Source: Megaustenia siamemsis (lineage: Eukaryota > Mollusca > Gastropoda > Stylommatophora > Ariophantidae). From it: DNA of 64,000 nucleotides. Below, piece after piece: positions 44,193 to 55,985 of the stretch; positions within the stretch are counted from its first letter, which is position 1, and each line of letters starts with the position of its first letter. The notes beneath the pieces are model-generated. The model was not told where the DNA came from. It searched no databases and saw only the letters and a program-made list of their open reading frames with translations. The stretch lies in NCBI GenBank assembly GCA_032433765.1, contig JAVIAB010000051.1, positions 152,843,421 to 152,907,420 of the forward strand. The letters are read 5' to 3'. The translations under genes were made by a program, and so were the position numbers.

Positions 44193-44811
44193 CTGTAAGC
44201 AAGTGAGCAATCATTCACAAAGATCATCAAGAATTCAGAAATAATCTGTGCATGGACACATTCTTAATTCTGAGTGTTTCTGGCAATTATTTTTTACATA
44301 TAATTATCATTATAATTATCAACATATTATTAATGCAATTGGAAATTGTGTATTAAATAAATACTGCGAGTTTGACTGCTATTTTGAGAGCTTTATTTCC
44401 ATGTTTATTTGATCAACAAAGTGACTACTTTATAGAATAAAAGGTGTATACCAAAACTTCACATATAGACGCTATACTTACTGTACTAAATGTAGTCTGT
44501 CCTGTATTGTTTGTGAATGTGTTATGTTCTCTTGAAACTAACGGCTAAAATGGCGGACATATTTGGACGTTTCATGTGATAGTATGGACCTAGTTCTCAA
44601 GTTTTGAATTACATCGAAATTCAGTTGTTTTGTAATGATTTGTCGACAATAAATACTTTTGTTTTAATGTCACATTTTAATGTTGGCTTTTATAGAAAGT
44701 CATATATTGAATTTAAAAAATACATCGCATTTATCTTTGTTAGAACATGACATTATACTTACCGCTGTTTCAATGTGACATAGCATTTATCATTATTTTT
44801 CCCAACATGAA
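44193..44811. other. Unassigned sequence, probably intron
   Basis: No recognised exon or repeat. Confidence 0.35.
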
Positions 44812-45105
44812 ATATGTTTGTGTGAGAGTGAGTGAGTGAGTGAGTGTGTGAGCTTGTGTGAATGATTGTTTCAACATGGCATTATATGTTTGTGTGAGAG
44901 TGAGTGAGTGAGTGTGTGTGTGCGTGTGTGTGTGTGAATGATCGTTTCAACATGACATTATATGTTTGTGTGAGAGTGAGTGAGTGAGTGTGTGTGTGTG
45001 TGCGTGTGTGAATGATTGTTTCAACATGACATTACATGTTTGTGTGAGAGTGAGTGAGTGAGTGTGTGAGCTTGTGTGAATGATTGTTTCAACATGACAT
45101 TACAT
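44812..45105. repeat. 72-76 bp tandem repeat, four units, containing (GTGA)n
   Basis: Units start TGTGAGAGTGAGTGAGTGAG at about 44821, 44893, 44969 and 45043 and end AATGATTGTTTCAACATGAC-ATTA. Length differences come from the internal GT-rich run. Confidence 0.9.
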
Positions 45106-45763
45106 GCATCGTCATCTGAACATGACATCACATATAACTTTTCTTGGACACGGTCTAATTATCTTCAAACCGAACAGAACTGAGATATCCAACCACAGAC
45201 TCGTGTTCAATAAGTTCTGTTAATGTACAGAAGCTCATATCAACTATTATATTTTACTTCTCCTTGTGCAGTCACTCACAATGTTCATTTTTTCACAAAA
45301 ATGACTACATGCAAAACCACCACCCACCAAATATACCCATATAATACACATTATTTAAGCATCCGAAAATATGAACTAAAAAAACAACTTATACTGTAGT
45401 ACTTATATTAAAGATAATTTTATAATAATATTTCAATTTTGTTTCATTGCCGCCATCATCCCAACCACCTACTTCTACTTTTACATCTCCGTTCTTTCTC
45501 TAATCGCCGGTCTAGATATGTACATGTGAACAATAGCTATACTTCCTTATTTGCTTTATATCCCCCACAGAGATTTACGTGTGAAGAAAAAGTATAGTTA
45601 ATATCAATCCATTTGTTCTCCATTTCTTCCTTGTTAAGATAGTTTTGTCAAATGGCTCACAGTTTCAGTACTCCATTTTTTTATGTTACCAGTCCATCTT
45701 AGTCTTGGTCTGCCTGTGCATCGTCTATCTTGTACCTTGCCTTTCAAGATGACTTTTAGTAGC

Positions 45764-45765
<2 letters not shown>
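45106..45765. other. Unassigned sequence
   Basis: No recognised content. A stretch near 45700 (GTCTTGGTCTGCCTGTGC) resembles the complement of a LINE basic tail but is too short to assign. Confidence 0.3.
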
Positions 45766-45827
<62 letters not shown>

Positions 45828-45840
45828 ATATTATATATAA
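45766..45840. repeat. (TA)n microsatellite
   Basis: About 25 TA units followed by TGTGTG. Confidence 0.95.
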
Positions 45841-45884
45841 GTATAATCTGAACTAAATCTCATTAAATATATCATACGTATGTG

Positions 45885-46035
45885 TTTTTTCTTCATAGGT
45901 ATGTGTTTGTTCATCATATGTATGTGTTTGTACATCAAAAATATGTGTTTGTTCATCATGGGTATGTGTTTGTTCATCATATGTATGTGTTTGTTCAACG
46001 TATGAATGCGTTTGTTCATAATATGTATGTGTTTA
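45885..46035. repeat. 21-bp minisatellite, seven units
   Basis: GTATGTGTTTGTTCATCATAT-type units at 21-bp spacing. Confidence 0.9.
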
Positions 46036-46144
46036 CACCTACTGTTACACCTGTACGACCTACAGGTCAAAGGAAGCTAGTATAAGTTTGACATTATTTT
46101 ACATACAAGAATCACATGCAATCTTTCATATAAATGTCAATGAA

Positions 46145-46415
46145 TTGCACATAAACTATTGTACAGAATCTATTGTACTTAAACTATTGTATTTAAACTG
46201 TTGCACATAAACTATTGTACATAAACTATTGTACATAAACTATTGTACATAAACTATTGTACATAAACTATTGTACATAAACTATTGCATATAAACTGTT
46301 GTATATAAACTATTTACATAAACCATTGCACATAAACTGTTGTATATAAACTATTGTACATAAACTGTTTGACCTAAACTATTGCACATAAACTATTTTA
46401 CATAAACTATATGGA
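46145..46415. repeat. 14-bp minisatellite, about 19 units
   Basis: CATAAACTATTGTA repeated with CATAAACTGTTGTA variants. Confidence 0.93.
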
Positions 46416-46877
46416 CATTTAATAAATTACAAATATAGAAGACACATATGTGTTTACAACAAACAGTTCAACAACGAATATTTGAAAAATTTACAAAACC
46501 AAAAAATATAAATATAAGATCTAATAACTTGAGCTGCGAAAGATTTGACAAACAAAAATGTAATCATGTTTTTTTGAAATGATGAAACACCTCGTGATAT
46601 GTTTGATGCATTCATTGACTTCGGATATATAACTTGGGGGTATGGAGAGGGAAAAGGGTTCGAAACTTGAGAAGCTGTAGATACCGACAAGTGAAGATAA
46701 GTCATCTATGGCCTTCTAAAGAGTCGTTCGAGGATTCTATCATATGAGGCAGTTGATAGAAAAATGTTTAGAGGAAATCAATAATTCAATGCAACTTCTG
46801 AGCGCAGTTTCCTGGGTAGATGCCCTGGACTGAGTAGGGTTGTTGCATTTCTTTTTTAATACTGTTACCTTAACACA
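46416..46877. other. Unassigned sequence
   Basis: No recognised content. Confidence 0.3.
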
Positions 46878-47430
46878 GATCATCATCATCATCATCAACA
46901 AGTGTCATGCCTGCTGGCGTAGGTGATCGTGTCTCTTCAAAAGTTTCCATCTCGGCAGTTATTTATCATTTCTGTTGTTGACCTTCTGCCAAGCCATCCT
47001 CTTAAGCTATTTGGTAATTTTCTCTTTGCTTCCCTCTATCTCTTCATCTCTCAGTTTCCCCAGTTTTCACAATATATTTCTGCTGTTCCCTTCTCATTAC
47101 ATGGCCAAAAAATCATATTTGTTTCTCCCTAATATTGGAAATTAGCTCTCTTTTTGCTTTGGCCTCTTTCAGAACGTTTTCATTACTCTTCTTAGCTGTC
47201 CCTTGTATTCTCAACACTCTTCTGTAAAAGCACATTTCTATAGCCTCCAGTGATTTTCTTGTCTGTTGTCCCATTGTCCATGACACACATCCATATGTTA
47301 CGACTGGCTCTACATAACATTTAAGAACTCTTTTTTTCTTGTTTCTAGTGTCAAAAATGGATTGCACAGTGTCTTCCTTATTTTTTTGGAAAAGTCCTGT
47401 TGCCAGTGCCATTCTGCATCTCACCTCTCT
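46878..47430 (-). pseudogene. LINE-C 3' fragment, antisense
   Basis: From the (ATC)n tail at 46878 through the complement of the basic tail to RCRMALATGLFQKNKEDTVQ. On the minus strand it includes LKCYVEPVVTYGCVSWTMGQ and FYRRVLRIQGTAKK. 5' truncated, frameshifted near 47110 and 47335. Confidence 0.85.
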
Positions 47431-47479
47431 CTAACACAGATACTATGCACATATTATACAGCAAGTAGTGTTTCATTTT

Positions 47480-47610
47480 CTGAATGCTACTGCTGATAAT
47501 ACTACAACCACTGCTATTATTACAAATGGGTATTACTAGAGCTACTCTTTTACTACTATTGATACTACTTTTACTACTAACACTACTAGTTTTATTACTG
47601 TGGGAGGCGT
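47480..47610. repeat. Degenerate (CTA)n/(TTA)n trinucleotide tract
   Basis: Loose repetition of CTACTA/TTACTA over about 130 bp; it gives a leucine-rich translation that is not a gene. Confidence 0.7.
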
Positions 47611-47714
47611 GGTGGTGTTATATTTCTCATAATGATACTGCGACTGGAATTATCATATCTCCACTACCAGTGCTTTTATATCTACTTTCACTAGTACTTT
47701 ATAAGAAGAAGGTG

Positions 47715-48090
47715 AAATGAAAAGACGATTAGAGGCCACAGAGATGAGATTTCTCAGAAGAATGTTGAAAGTTCCCTGGACAGCTAAAAAGATCAATGAG
47801 GAAGTTCTCAAAGAGGCCAACATAAAAAGGCAACTCCTAAAAAAACATCAGAAAGAAACAATTAACATTTTTCGGGCACATCATGAGAAGAGGAAAGTTG
47901 GAATACTTGGTTACAACTGGCAAAATACAAGGAAGGAGAGATCGCGAACGACAAAGAGAGAAGATACTAGATAGTTTTGTGTCATGGGATGGAAACCAGT
48001 CAACAACAGAACTGATACGATGCACTTTAGATAGAAGACTATGGAATGACATGATTGCCGAAGTCACCCGATATGGTACATGATGATGAT
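47715..48090 (+). pseudogene. LINE-C' 3' fragment, copy 3
   Basis: Encodes MKRRLEATEMRFLRRMLKVP, then WTAKKINEEVLKEANIKRQL and, after a shift in an A-run at about 47838, MRRGKLEYLVTTGKIQGRRD, EKILDSFVSWDGNQ and RRLWNDMIAEVTRYGT. Ends in a TGATGATGATG tail. One of the better-preserved copies. Confidence 0.88.
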
Positions 48091-48324
48091 GAAAAAAAAA
48101 TATATATGTGTGTATGTATATATATTCACACACACACACATCATTCGCTATTTAATTAAAACTCCACCATTATTCTTATTTATTTTGTTGATGAATATCA
48201 AACGTGATAAATTTTGCTTCACTGATCGAATCATATCAGCAAAGCAACGAAAGATTTCATTGGTTTTTCTACAACTTATAAATATTAAGAAAGCCAAGGA
48301 ATCTTCCTTGATAACGAAACTTGA

Positions 48325-48530
48325 TTGTTTACATATCTGTCAAATCGGTCTCATTGTATGGATACCAGACAAAGACAGTACCGTTGAGGAATATTTGCAA
48401 ACTGTTGACAGTTAATAACACTTGCTTAAGGAGGATCGGCCAGCCTGACATCATGTTAAATGAAACAGTAAAGAAGAGAGATTATTCGAGAACTTTTGTT
48501 GATTATCTATGTCCCAAACGATGATGAAAT
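48325..48530 (+). pseudogene. Possible LINE fragment
   Basis: LYGYQTKTVPLRNICK and VNNTCLRRIGQPDIM resemble LYGCETW...FVNNCLRRI of LINE C-terminal regions. Short and shifted; low confidence. Confidence 0.4.
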
Positions 48531-49095
48531 AAATGGCAGGATGGAGGAAAGTTTCATCAAATCTAAAATTCAATCTCCTTAACAATAAATGTTTCATTTG
48601 CACATATCTATCTAGCCCCCTTCCATCCTTAACCTCCACGCTATCCTTCCATATACAGTTACATTTTTCTCCGACCCGTTTATACCCTTTTTGTTCAATG
48701 TTCATTTACATGATTAAAATTGTAGTAACATTTACAGTTAGATCAATATTACTGTAATCAGGGTATACTATACGATATAAATAGCGCGCGTTCCTCTCAT
48801 TCTGCAAAAAATGATTGGCTGATGAAGCGGGGTTTTCCCAGAACTGAACTAGAAACGCGAGCGGTGTTTGGCGTAGTTTTAACCCCACCCAAAATATGAC
48901 CCATCTCTGACTTTTCAATCAGCGCTAATATTGAACTATCTATGACGATAATGTTTATATTTTTAGTGGGTGTGATTCTTGCTGAAGCAGAACTGCAGTG
49001 AGAAATGAGCACTTGATATAGCTTGTTACAAGATTCATGTCAGCGAAACCTCCACTTGCAAGTTATTATTTTTGTTGTTATTAATTGTGTTACAG
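48531..49095. other. Unassigned sequence
   Basis: No recognised content. Confidence 0.3.
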
Positions 49096-49405
49096 ATTCA
49101 TAAAAACGTTATGAAAGAGGCCAAAGCAGAGATACAGTTAATTTCCAATATTAGGAAGAAACAATCATCATCTTTTGGCCATGTCAAGAGAAGGGAACAG
49201 CTGGAATATATTGAAATAACTGGGAAAATAGAGGGACTAAGATATAGAGGTAAGAGATAAAGAGAAAAGATACTATACAGCTTAAGAGAATGGTTTGGCA
49301 GAAGGTCAATAAAAAAAAAAAAAAGCGATAAATAACTGTCGAGAACAAGAGTTGTGGAGAGGCATGATCGCCTACAACAGTGGGCATGGACTAGATGATG
49401 ATGGT
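49096..49405 (+). pseudogene. LINE-C 3' fragment, sense
   Basis: Encodes NVMKEAKAEIQLISNIRKKQ, SSSFGHVKRREQLEYIEITG, then a broken basic tail with an A-run at 49310-49324. Ends in the TGGACTAGATGATGATGG terminus. Confidence 0.82.
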
Positions 49406-49654
49406 GTTATAGTTTACCCAGCGTTGCGATATTAACATTTTTCAACCCAAAACATCCGAATTCTGTACAATATTTTTGAACCAGATTTACCTTCCATCTT
49501 AATTTCCATTCACGTCGTTATGTTAGCTCGTTTATTTCTGGATAACCAATTGAATGTAGAATAAGACCTTGATCTAGTCTGATTCACTGTCCATAATGTC
49601 AGCAATTAATTACCTATAGGGGGACTGGTTCGTCTCGAGGCAAGACGCATATAT
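49406..49654. other. Unassigned sequence with a fragment of a SINE-3-like head
   Basis: GGGGGACTGGTTCGTCTCGA at 49620-49639 resembles the SINE-3 head, directly before the array. Confidence 0.4.
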
Positions 49655-50705
49655 ATATATAGCTCAACCGTCTATAGTTGTGAAATAGCACAACCGTCTA
49701 TAGTTGTGAAATAGCACAACCGTCTATAGTTGTGAAATAACACAACTGTCTATAATTGCAAAACATAGCACAACCGTCTATAGTTGTGAAATAGCACAAC
49801 CGTCTATTGTTGTGAAATAGCACAACCGTCTATAGTTCTGAAATAGCACAGCCGTCTATAGTTGTGAAATAGCACAACCGTCTATAGTTGCAAAACATAG
49901 CACAACCGTCTATAGTTGTGAAATAGCACATCTGTCTATAATTGCAAAACACAGCACAATCGTCTATAGTTGTCATATAGCACAACCGTCTATAGTTGCA
50001 AAACATAGCACAACCGTATATAGTTGTGAAATAGCACAACCGTCTATAGTTGCAAAACATAGCACAACCGTCTATAGTTGTGAAATAGCACAACCGTCTA
50101 TAGTTGTGAAATAGCGTAACTGTTTATAGTCGTGAATATAGCACAACCGTTTATAGTTCTGAAATATAGCACAACCATCTATATTTGTGAAATATAGCAC
50201 AACAGTCTATAGTTGTGAAATAACACAACCATCTTTTGCTGTGAAATATAGCACAGCCGTATATAGTTGTGAAGTATAGCACAGCTGTCTATAGTTGTGA
50301 AAAATATCATAGCCGTATATAGTTGTGTAATATAGCACAACCATCTATAATTGTGAAATAGCACAACCGTCTATAGTTGTGGAATATAGCACAACCATCT
50401 ATAGTTGTGAAATATAGCAGAACTGTTTATAGCTGTGAACTATAACACAACCGTCTATAGTTGTGGAATATAGCACAACCGTCTATAGTTGTGAAATATA
50501 GCACAACCGTTTATAGTTGTGAAATATAGCACAACCGTCTATAGTTGTGAAATATAGCACAACTGTTTATAGTTGTGAACTATAGCACAACCGTCTATAG
50601 TTGTGAAATATAGCACAACCGTCTATAGTTGTGAAATATAGCACAACCGTCTATCGTTGTGAACTCTAGCACAACCGTCTATAGTTGTGAAATATAGCAA
50701 GTGGA
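49655..50705. repeat. 26-28 bp minisatellite of hairpin units, about 38 units
   Basis: Unit TAGCACAACCGTCTATAGTT-GTGAAA. CACAAC and GTTGTG in each unit pair around an 8-nt loop CGTCTATA. Left units are 26 bp; right units have an extra TA (28 bp). Three units on the left have a longer GCAAAACA spacer. Confidence 0.95.
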
Positions 50706-51034
50706 ATGTTAGCGACTCGTCGTTGCTATAATGTTGTCTGCTGAGAGCTTTAGTTTCAAATTAGAAGCTGAGAAGAGGAATCTCTAGAAGCTTTTGTTAA
50801 TCCTATTCTTGTTTACACGTTAAATAACAAACATTGTTTGAAATATTATTTACTGTATTGTTAATTGTTCGGTGGTGCTGTCGTAAGGGAACTCGTCTAC
50901 TATCCAGGTATTTAGGGCTCAAATCATAAAAAGACGTTGTTTTTATGTTTCATGGAGACTGACATAGCTTTAATGTTCATTCAGTCTCAGGAAAATAAGG
51001 AGACCTGGCGTGATGTTGGCCATAAAATTCATAA
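50706..51034. other. Unassigned sequence
   Basis: No recognised content. Confidence 0.3.
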
Positions 51035-51400
51035 ATGGAGGCGAAGGCGCGCCTCACAGCTGCAGAGCTGGAAGTTGTCAGCGACCCACAGTTGATAGTC
51101 TGCGCTAGGATCGGTGAACCAGAACCACCCAGACCCTGCTCCACCTCTCTGTGGTGCCTCTAGTAACAGACTAATCTGTCTAATCTGGCAAAACGAGTAG
51201 GGATCAAAGAGGGAAGACAAACCGGTATTCAAAAGTGTCGTGCTGAAGTCGGATGTGTTGGGCCGAAAGGCGCACATATCAGTTATAATGCAACCCACAA
51301 TACAACGCAAACACGCCCACTTAATTTAACGTCCTTTTAGCGGCAGATGAGGAAGAGGTGTACTCCTTTAGTAATCGGACGAACGCAAGCAAGCAAGCAA
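51035..51400 (+). mobile_element. Retroposon H, copy 2
   Basis: Matches 16988-17345 end to end, including CGGATGTGTTGGGCCGAAAG and the (AAGC)n tail at 51388-51400. A duplication-like insertion CTAGTAACAGACTAATCTG at about 51158 distinguishes it. Confidence 0.82.
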
Positions 51401-51535
51401 ATCCACAAATGTGGCAATTGTCATGAACAAATATAAGTACATTCATCATATGCCACGAGACTTGACGAGTTCTCTTTCCGTCTGTTTTCCTTTAATTAAA
51501 ATGAGATTTAATAACAGACTACAGAATATGTGTAT

Positions 51536-51790
51536 GGGAGCCGCGATAGCTCTGTGGTTAATGAAATTGTCTACAAAGGACAAAAGTTCGGGTTCGGTCT
51601 TAATCGACGGCTTCCGGGTTCACCCAGCCGTAAATGGATACCGGATTTTTTCTGGAAAAAGTAAACCGGAAACGGGCGTAATACCGACCACATTACCCCA
51701 GAAATCATGTGCTGAAGGTCTATACAAATTATATTCACTAACACCATATTCCCTATACGCCACTTGGCGTGACGGGGGCTCTGTACTTAA
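51536..51790 (+). mobile_element. SINE-1 copy f (left arm of inverted pair)
   Basis: Complete sense copy from GGGAGCCGCGATAGCTCTGT to CGCCACTTGGCGTGACGGGG. The B box is mutated (TTCGGTCTTA). The tail is short. Confidence 0.92.
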
Positions 51791-51829
51791 TTTACAGAAG
51801 ACGTGTACACATTTTACTTTTCTGTATAA

Positions 51830-52086
51830 AAAAAAAGTAAAGAGCCCCCGTCACGCCAAGTGGCGTATAGGGAGTATGGTGTTAGTGACCATAAATTTTA
51901 CAAACTTTCAGCACATGATTTTTGGGGTAATGTGGTCGGTATTACGCCCGTGCTGCTTTACTTTCCCAGAAAAAAATCCGGTATCCATTTAAGGCTGGTG
52001 GAACGCGGAAGCCGTCTGTTAGGATCGAACCCTACCCCTTGTCCTTTGTAGTCCAGTTCACTAACCACTGAGCTATCGCGGCTCCC
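51830..52086 (-). mobile_element. SINE-1 copy g (right arm of inverted pair)
   Basis: Complete antisense copy: tail AAAAAGTAAAGAG, CGTCACGCCAAGTGGCG, body, B box complement GGATCGAACCCTACC, head end TATCGCGGCTCCC. Faces copy f tail to tail across about 40 bp. Confidence 0.93.
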
Positions 52087-53778
52087 ACTTTTCTGTACAG
52101 CTAAACATGATTGAGTTGAGTAAGCGTCCACCTGCTATCTTGTCTGTCTATCAACACCAGTAGACTCTGCTAATAATTGATGCATGAAAAAATCAACGAT
52201 GAGAAAACCCGACGAAATATACTTGGTAGAATGTCTGTAATTCATGTCTCTAATTTTTTTTTCCTGGAAATCGTCAATGAGGCTCTTTGTCGAACTAGAG
52301 CTAACACTTTACGTCAGTCAAAATGTTCTATAGATCAATATCTTTCACCAAAATGTAGCCAATTTGTCCATTTTTGTATCGTTAAATTTGTCTTACCCGG
52401 TTAATAAATCAAGCTAACTACTCGACGGTTCGTTGAGTTATTTTCTTTTCGCCGTTACAAGTTTATATCTACTCGAACCTGACAATTATTCTTAGATGAT
52501 TATGTAAAACATAGAATATAATGAAAACGACGAGAATGAGAAAGAAAAAATAAGTGATGATAATCTAGACAAAAAATTGGAAGAAAGGAATACAGATTTC
52601 TTGACAAAAACAATAAACAAGACTTTAAATTTTGTAGTCTTAAGTTAATTATACGGGATAAAAGTGTATTTTGAGGAAGAGGAAGAAATACCGGGTGAGT
52701 ATTTAGGAAGCTTTGAAAAAAAAAATTTAAAGTTAATGGGGAATAAAAGAAAAAGAAGTATTAGTCTTAAAAAAAGGTGCAAAATAATGAGAAGGACAGA
52801 CAAGAGAAGTCAATGAAAGGAAAGAAAATAATTTTAGACAGAGAAAGAGAAATTAAAGAACAAAACCCTCATCTCATTCAAAATCCTGTTGTGCTTCTAT
52901 CCATTACGCAAGTTTCTGCATCCCCATCGACTCTGATATCAAGGTGATATTATCTGACATCACGCCCGCCCCATTCTGGACTTCTCTCGTTGCCGTTAAC
53001 GTTGTATCAGTAATCTGTCATTTCATGTCCATTCTCCAACGGGCCTTCCCTATTTCTTGTAGTGAGTCTCTTACTTCTTCCTTCCACCTTTCCTCCGACA
53101 TAATTGTTCTCGCACTCTCCTACCATCCACAAACATTTGCTGAGTTAAGGACCTTGAAAGGTGATGTACCAATTTCTCACTCGGATCGACCACTCATAGT
53201 CACTTCTCCGATTCTAATTTCGTTGCAAGCATGACATGAATCTTCGTGACATTTTGATCAAAAACCGTCTACATACTCCTGCCTTAACTATCGGGGGAAA
53301 GTCTCTTGTGGCCGTGTGGTCTGCGAAACCTGACCGCTTCTGTGGAGGCCACCAGTTCACTTTTCCCAGTGGCTTGTTTGAATGTAAGTAAAGAATTCCC
53401 CGTGTTGAGAGCAACATAATGTACGCGATTATCTACCAGCGTTGTCGTGAAACGCGTCTCGCACTCTTGCCCGGATATGTTTACGCCCTCTATAATCATT
53501 CTTTGCTGCTGTTTTCTGTCACGTAATTACGTGAAGTCAGTTTCTGTTTTTCGATTTCTGTCTTCCTCCGGTTGATGTAAAAGTCGTTACATTCCAGATA
53601 AGCATCTTACTATATTTAATAATACGTTTATATCTGTTCCCCCAACCTTATAATCTGTTTTATTCTTTCCTTATCCCTGTTTACAGAAGTAGACTTTAGA
53701 AGTAGAAACGTTCGTTTTTTTGTCCAGTCTTATGTCTATGAAGCTGCAATACAATTTATATGGGATTATTTTTGTTCA
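52087..53778. other. Unassigned sequence
   Basis: About 1.7 kb without a recognised gene. 52.5-52.87 kb is purine-rich. 53519-53534 is a perfect 16-bp palindrome TCACGTAATTACGTGA. The strip 53550-53590 on the minus strand reads DFYINRRKTEIEKQK-like, hinting at an old antisense LINE, but nothing around it confirms this. Confidence 0.35.
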
Positions 53779-54035
53779 GGGAGCCGCGATAGCTCAGTGG
53801 TTAGTGAACTGGACTACAAAGGACAAGGGGTAGGGTTCGATCCCAACCGACGGCTTCCGGGTTCACCCAGCCTTAAATGGGTACCGGATTTTTTTCTGGG
53901 AAAGTAAAGCAGCACGGCGTAATACCGACCACATTACCCCAAAAATCATGTGCTGAAGGTCTGTAAAATATAGGGTCACTAACACCATATTTCCCTATAC
54001 GCCACTTGGCGTGACGGGGTACTTTACTTTACTTA
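53779..54035 (+). mobile_element. SINE-1 copy h (best-preserved, with target site duplication)
   Basis: Head GGGAGCCGCGATAGCTCAGT, B box GGTTCGATCCC, body, CGCCACTTGGCG hairpin, TACTTTACTTTACTT tail. TTATTTTTGTTCA before it and TTATTTTCGTTCA after it match at 12 of 13 positions, a probable target site duplication. It is the best reference for the family, about 250 bp. Confidence 0.95.
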
Positions 54036-54384
54036 TTTTCGTTCAGATTATACCAGCTGTACCGCATCCCTGTATATTGTGTATATTTATATGTGACTTC
54101 ACGCCTTTCCCACTAAAGAACAGAAAGAATAAACAAAAAAACAGAGTATAATAATAATAAGAACAGTAATTTTTCTGTAATAATAATAGTAACAACAATT
54201 GCAACAACAAATCAAAATAAAGAAATAGAAGCAGCAGTAAAGAAAGAACATCTGCGAAAAAGAAGAAATAACGAGAGAACTACGAGACAGGGACAAGTAA
54301 CAGAGTAACGGATATTTCAGCTGTCGTCTCCATTCGGACTCCACGAGTCCATCACCTCACCGTGCTGAGAGACATATTCTATAT

Positions 54385-54665
54385 ATCTATATATTGTCCT
54401 TTCGAGCCGAAGACGGTACATAGGGCAAAACCACAATCTCATAAAACAGAAACCTTGCGTGCCAAAATGGCACATATTGCAGAGATCACTGCTTCTAAAA
54501 TCTACGGTCTGTTTCCATAACAGTGCTTTTTACAATGACAGCTTGTCAAGCCATCGATCAACCTCCTTAGTCGCCTCTTACGACATGCCTGGAAGGTCAC
54601 AGTGTCACTATTCTTTACTTCCCACATAATGAGGCCCCGGTAAAACACGGGGGAGAAATATTAGT
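54385..54665 (-). mobile_element. LINE-G 3' region, copy 2
   Basis: Plus strand CTATATATTGTCCTTTCGAG, CCGAAGACGGTACATAGGGC, AAAACCACAATCTCA is the complement of the same 3' end as at 16.1 kb; the upstream 230 bp (CATGCCTGGAAGGTCACAGT, GAGGCCCCGGTAAAACAC) is non-coding here. Confidence 0.65.
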
Positions 54666-54699
54666 TTTGCTAATTTACTTTTGCATTAGTAATTATTGT

Positions 54700-54800
54700 C
54701 TTGTATCTGATGAAATCTTTAGCCGAAACGTCGTAGTTTGTCTCGTTGTCTCTCTACATATTTAGCTGCTAAATACCATTTTATGTTTATTGCACCTCAT
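54700..54800 (+). mobile_element. Short retroelement 3' tail, possibly Penelope-like (copy 3)
   Basis: CTGATGA-AATCTTTAG-CCGAAACGTC, then GTAGTTTG and AGCTGCTAAATACCATTTTA. This copy keeps both hammerhead core boxes CTGATGA and GAAA followed by a GTC, though the intervening stem is weak. Confidence 0.55.
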
Positions 54801-54851
54801 CTCTCGGCCCCATAATAATATATAATATGTGAATTATTTTATGTTTGTGAA

Positions 54852-55179
54852 TCATCATCATCATCATCATCAAGTACCGGACCTGCTGGGTAGGTTATCA
54901 TGTCTCTCCACAACTATCGATCTCGACAGTTATTTATAATTTCTGTTGCTGACCTTCTGCCAAGCCATTCTCTTAACCTGCCTGGTATCAGTTCTCTTTT
55001 CTTCCCTCTATCTCTTCGTCTCTCAATTTTCCCAGTTGTTACAATATATTTTAACTGTTTCCTTTGCATTACATAGCCAAAAAATAGCGATTGTTTCTTC
55101 CTAATATTGGAAATTAGCTCTCTTTTTGATTTGGCCACTTTCAGAACGTTTTCATTACTCTTCTTAGCTGTCCATGTTA
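54852..55179 (-). pseudogene. LINE-C 3' fragment, antisense
   Basis: From the (ATC)n tail and GTACCGGACCTGCTGG to the complement of TAKKSNENVLK. Minus strand: AKSKRELISNIRKKQSLFFG, RRDRGKKRELIPGRLREWLG. Confidence 0.85.
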
Positions 55180-55372
55180 TCTCGAAAGTTATTTATCATT
55201 TCTGTGGTTGACCTTCTACCAAGCTCTTAAGCTGTCTGGTATTTTTTTTCTTTGCTTCTCTCAATCTCTTCGTCCCTCAATTTTTCCAGTTGTTACAATA
55301 TATTTCAGTTGTTCTCTTCTCATTACATGGCCAAAAAAATGATGATTGTTTCTTCCTAATATTGGAAATGTT
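55180..55372 (-). pseudogene. LINE-C fragment, tandem partial copy
   Basis: Starts TTATCTCGAAAGTTATTTAT, repeating the region at 54912 onward without the 3' terminus, and ends AATATTGGAAATG. It is adjacent and in the same orientation as the previous fragment, so it is probably a local duplication. Confidence 0.8.
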
Positions 55373-55596
55373 TGTGAATATCTGACTAGAAAACCAATGA
55401 GCGAATAATCATTTTTGTTGGGGAATATTTATTTTTGTAAGATTTTGGAAGCGTGGTTGGGGAGGACGGATAATTAGAAGGGGTATGTATATGTTTTATA
55501 GCATGTTTGGCTTAGTTAGTGGTGCAGTAATTGAAGTAAATGAGGGTGCTCAATTACCCGCGACCAGCTGTCGCAACAGCAGGGTCGGTGGGGCAA
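55373..55596. other. Unassigned sequence
   Basis: Nothing recognised. Confidence 0.3.
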
Positions 55597-55985
55597 TCAT
55601 CATCATCATGTGCCATACTAGTTGGCGTAGGCAATCATGACCTTCCACAATCTTTTATCTACAGTGCATCGTATTAGTTCTGTTATTGACTGTTTTCCAT
55701 GCCATGACACCAAGCTATCCAGTATTTTCTCTCTTTGTCGTCCGCGATCTTTCTTTCCTTTTATTTTGCCAGTTGTAACCAAGTGTTCCAACTTTCCTCT
55801 TCTCATGATGTGCCCAAAAAATGTTGATTGTTTATTTCTTATGTTTTTTAGGAGTTCCCTTTATGTGTTGGTCTCTTTGAGAATTTCTTCATTGGTCTTT
55901 TTAGCTGTCCAGGGAACTTTCAACATTCTTCTGAGAAATCCCATCTCTGTGGCCTCTAATCGTCTTTTCATTTGTTTTCCACTTA
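55597..55985 (-). pseudogene. LINE-C' 3' fragment, antisense
   Basis: Minus strand encodes MRRGKLEHLVTTGKIKGKKD, EKILDSLVSWHGKQSITELI and RRLWKVMIAYAN; the upstream part toward 55985 encodes MKRRLEATEMGFLRRMLKVP. Tail (ATC)n at 55597. Confidence 0.87.

Noticed and set aside
49655..50705. CRISPR-like or spacer-repeat array
   Set aside because: Units are simple tandem copies without unique spacers; the same applies to the arrays at 24.1, 56.1, 61 and 62.5 kb, and the host is an animal.
52880..53500. Host exon on the minus strand (RVHYVALNTGN frame)
   Set aside because: No splice-bounded domain or recognisable family; a nearby DFYINRRKTE-like strip hints at an old LINE, but evidence is too weak to annotate.
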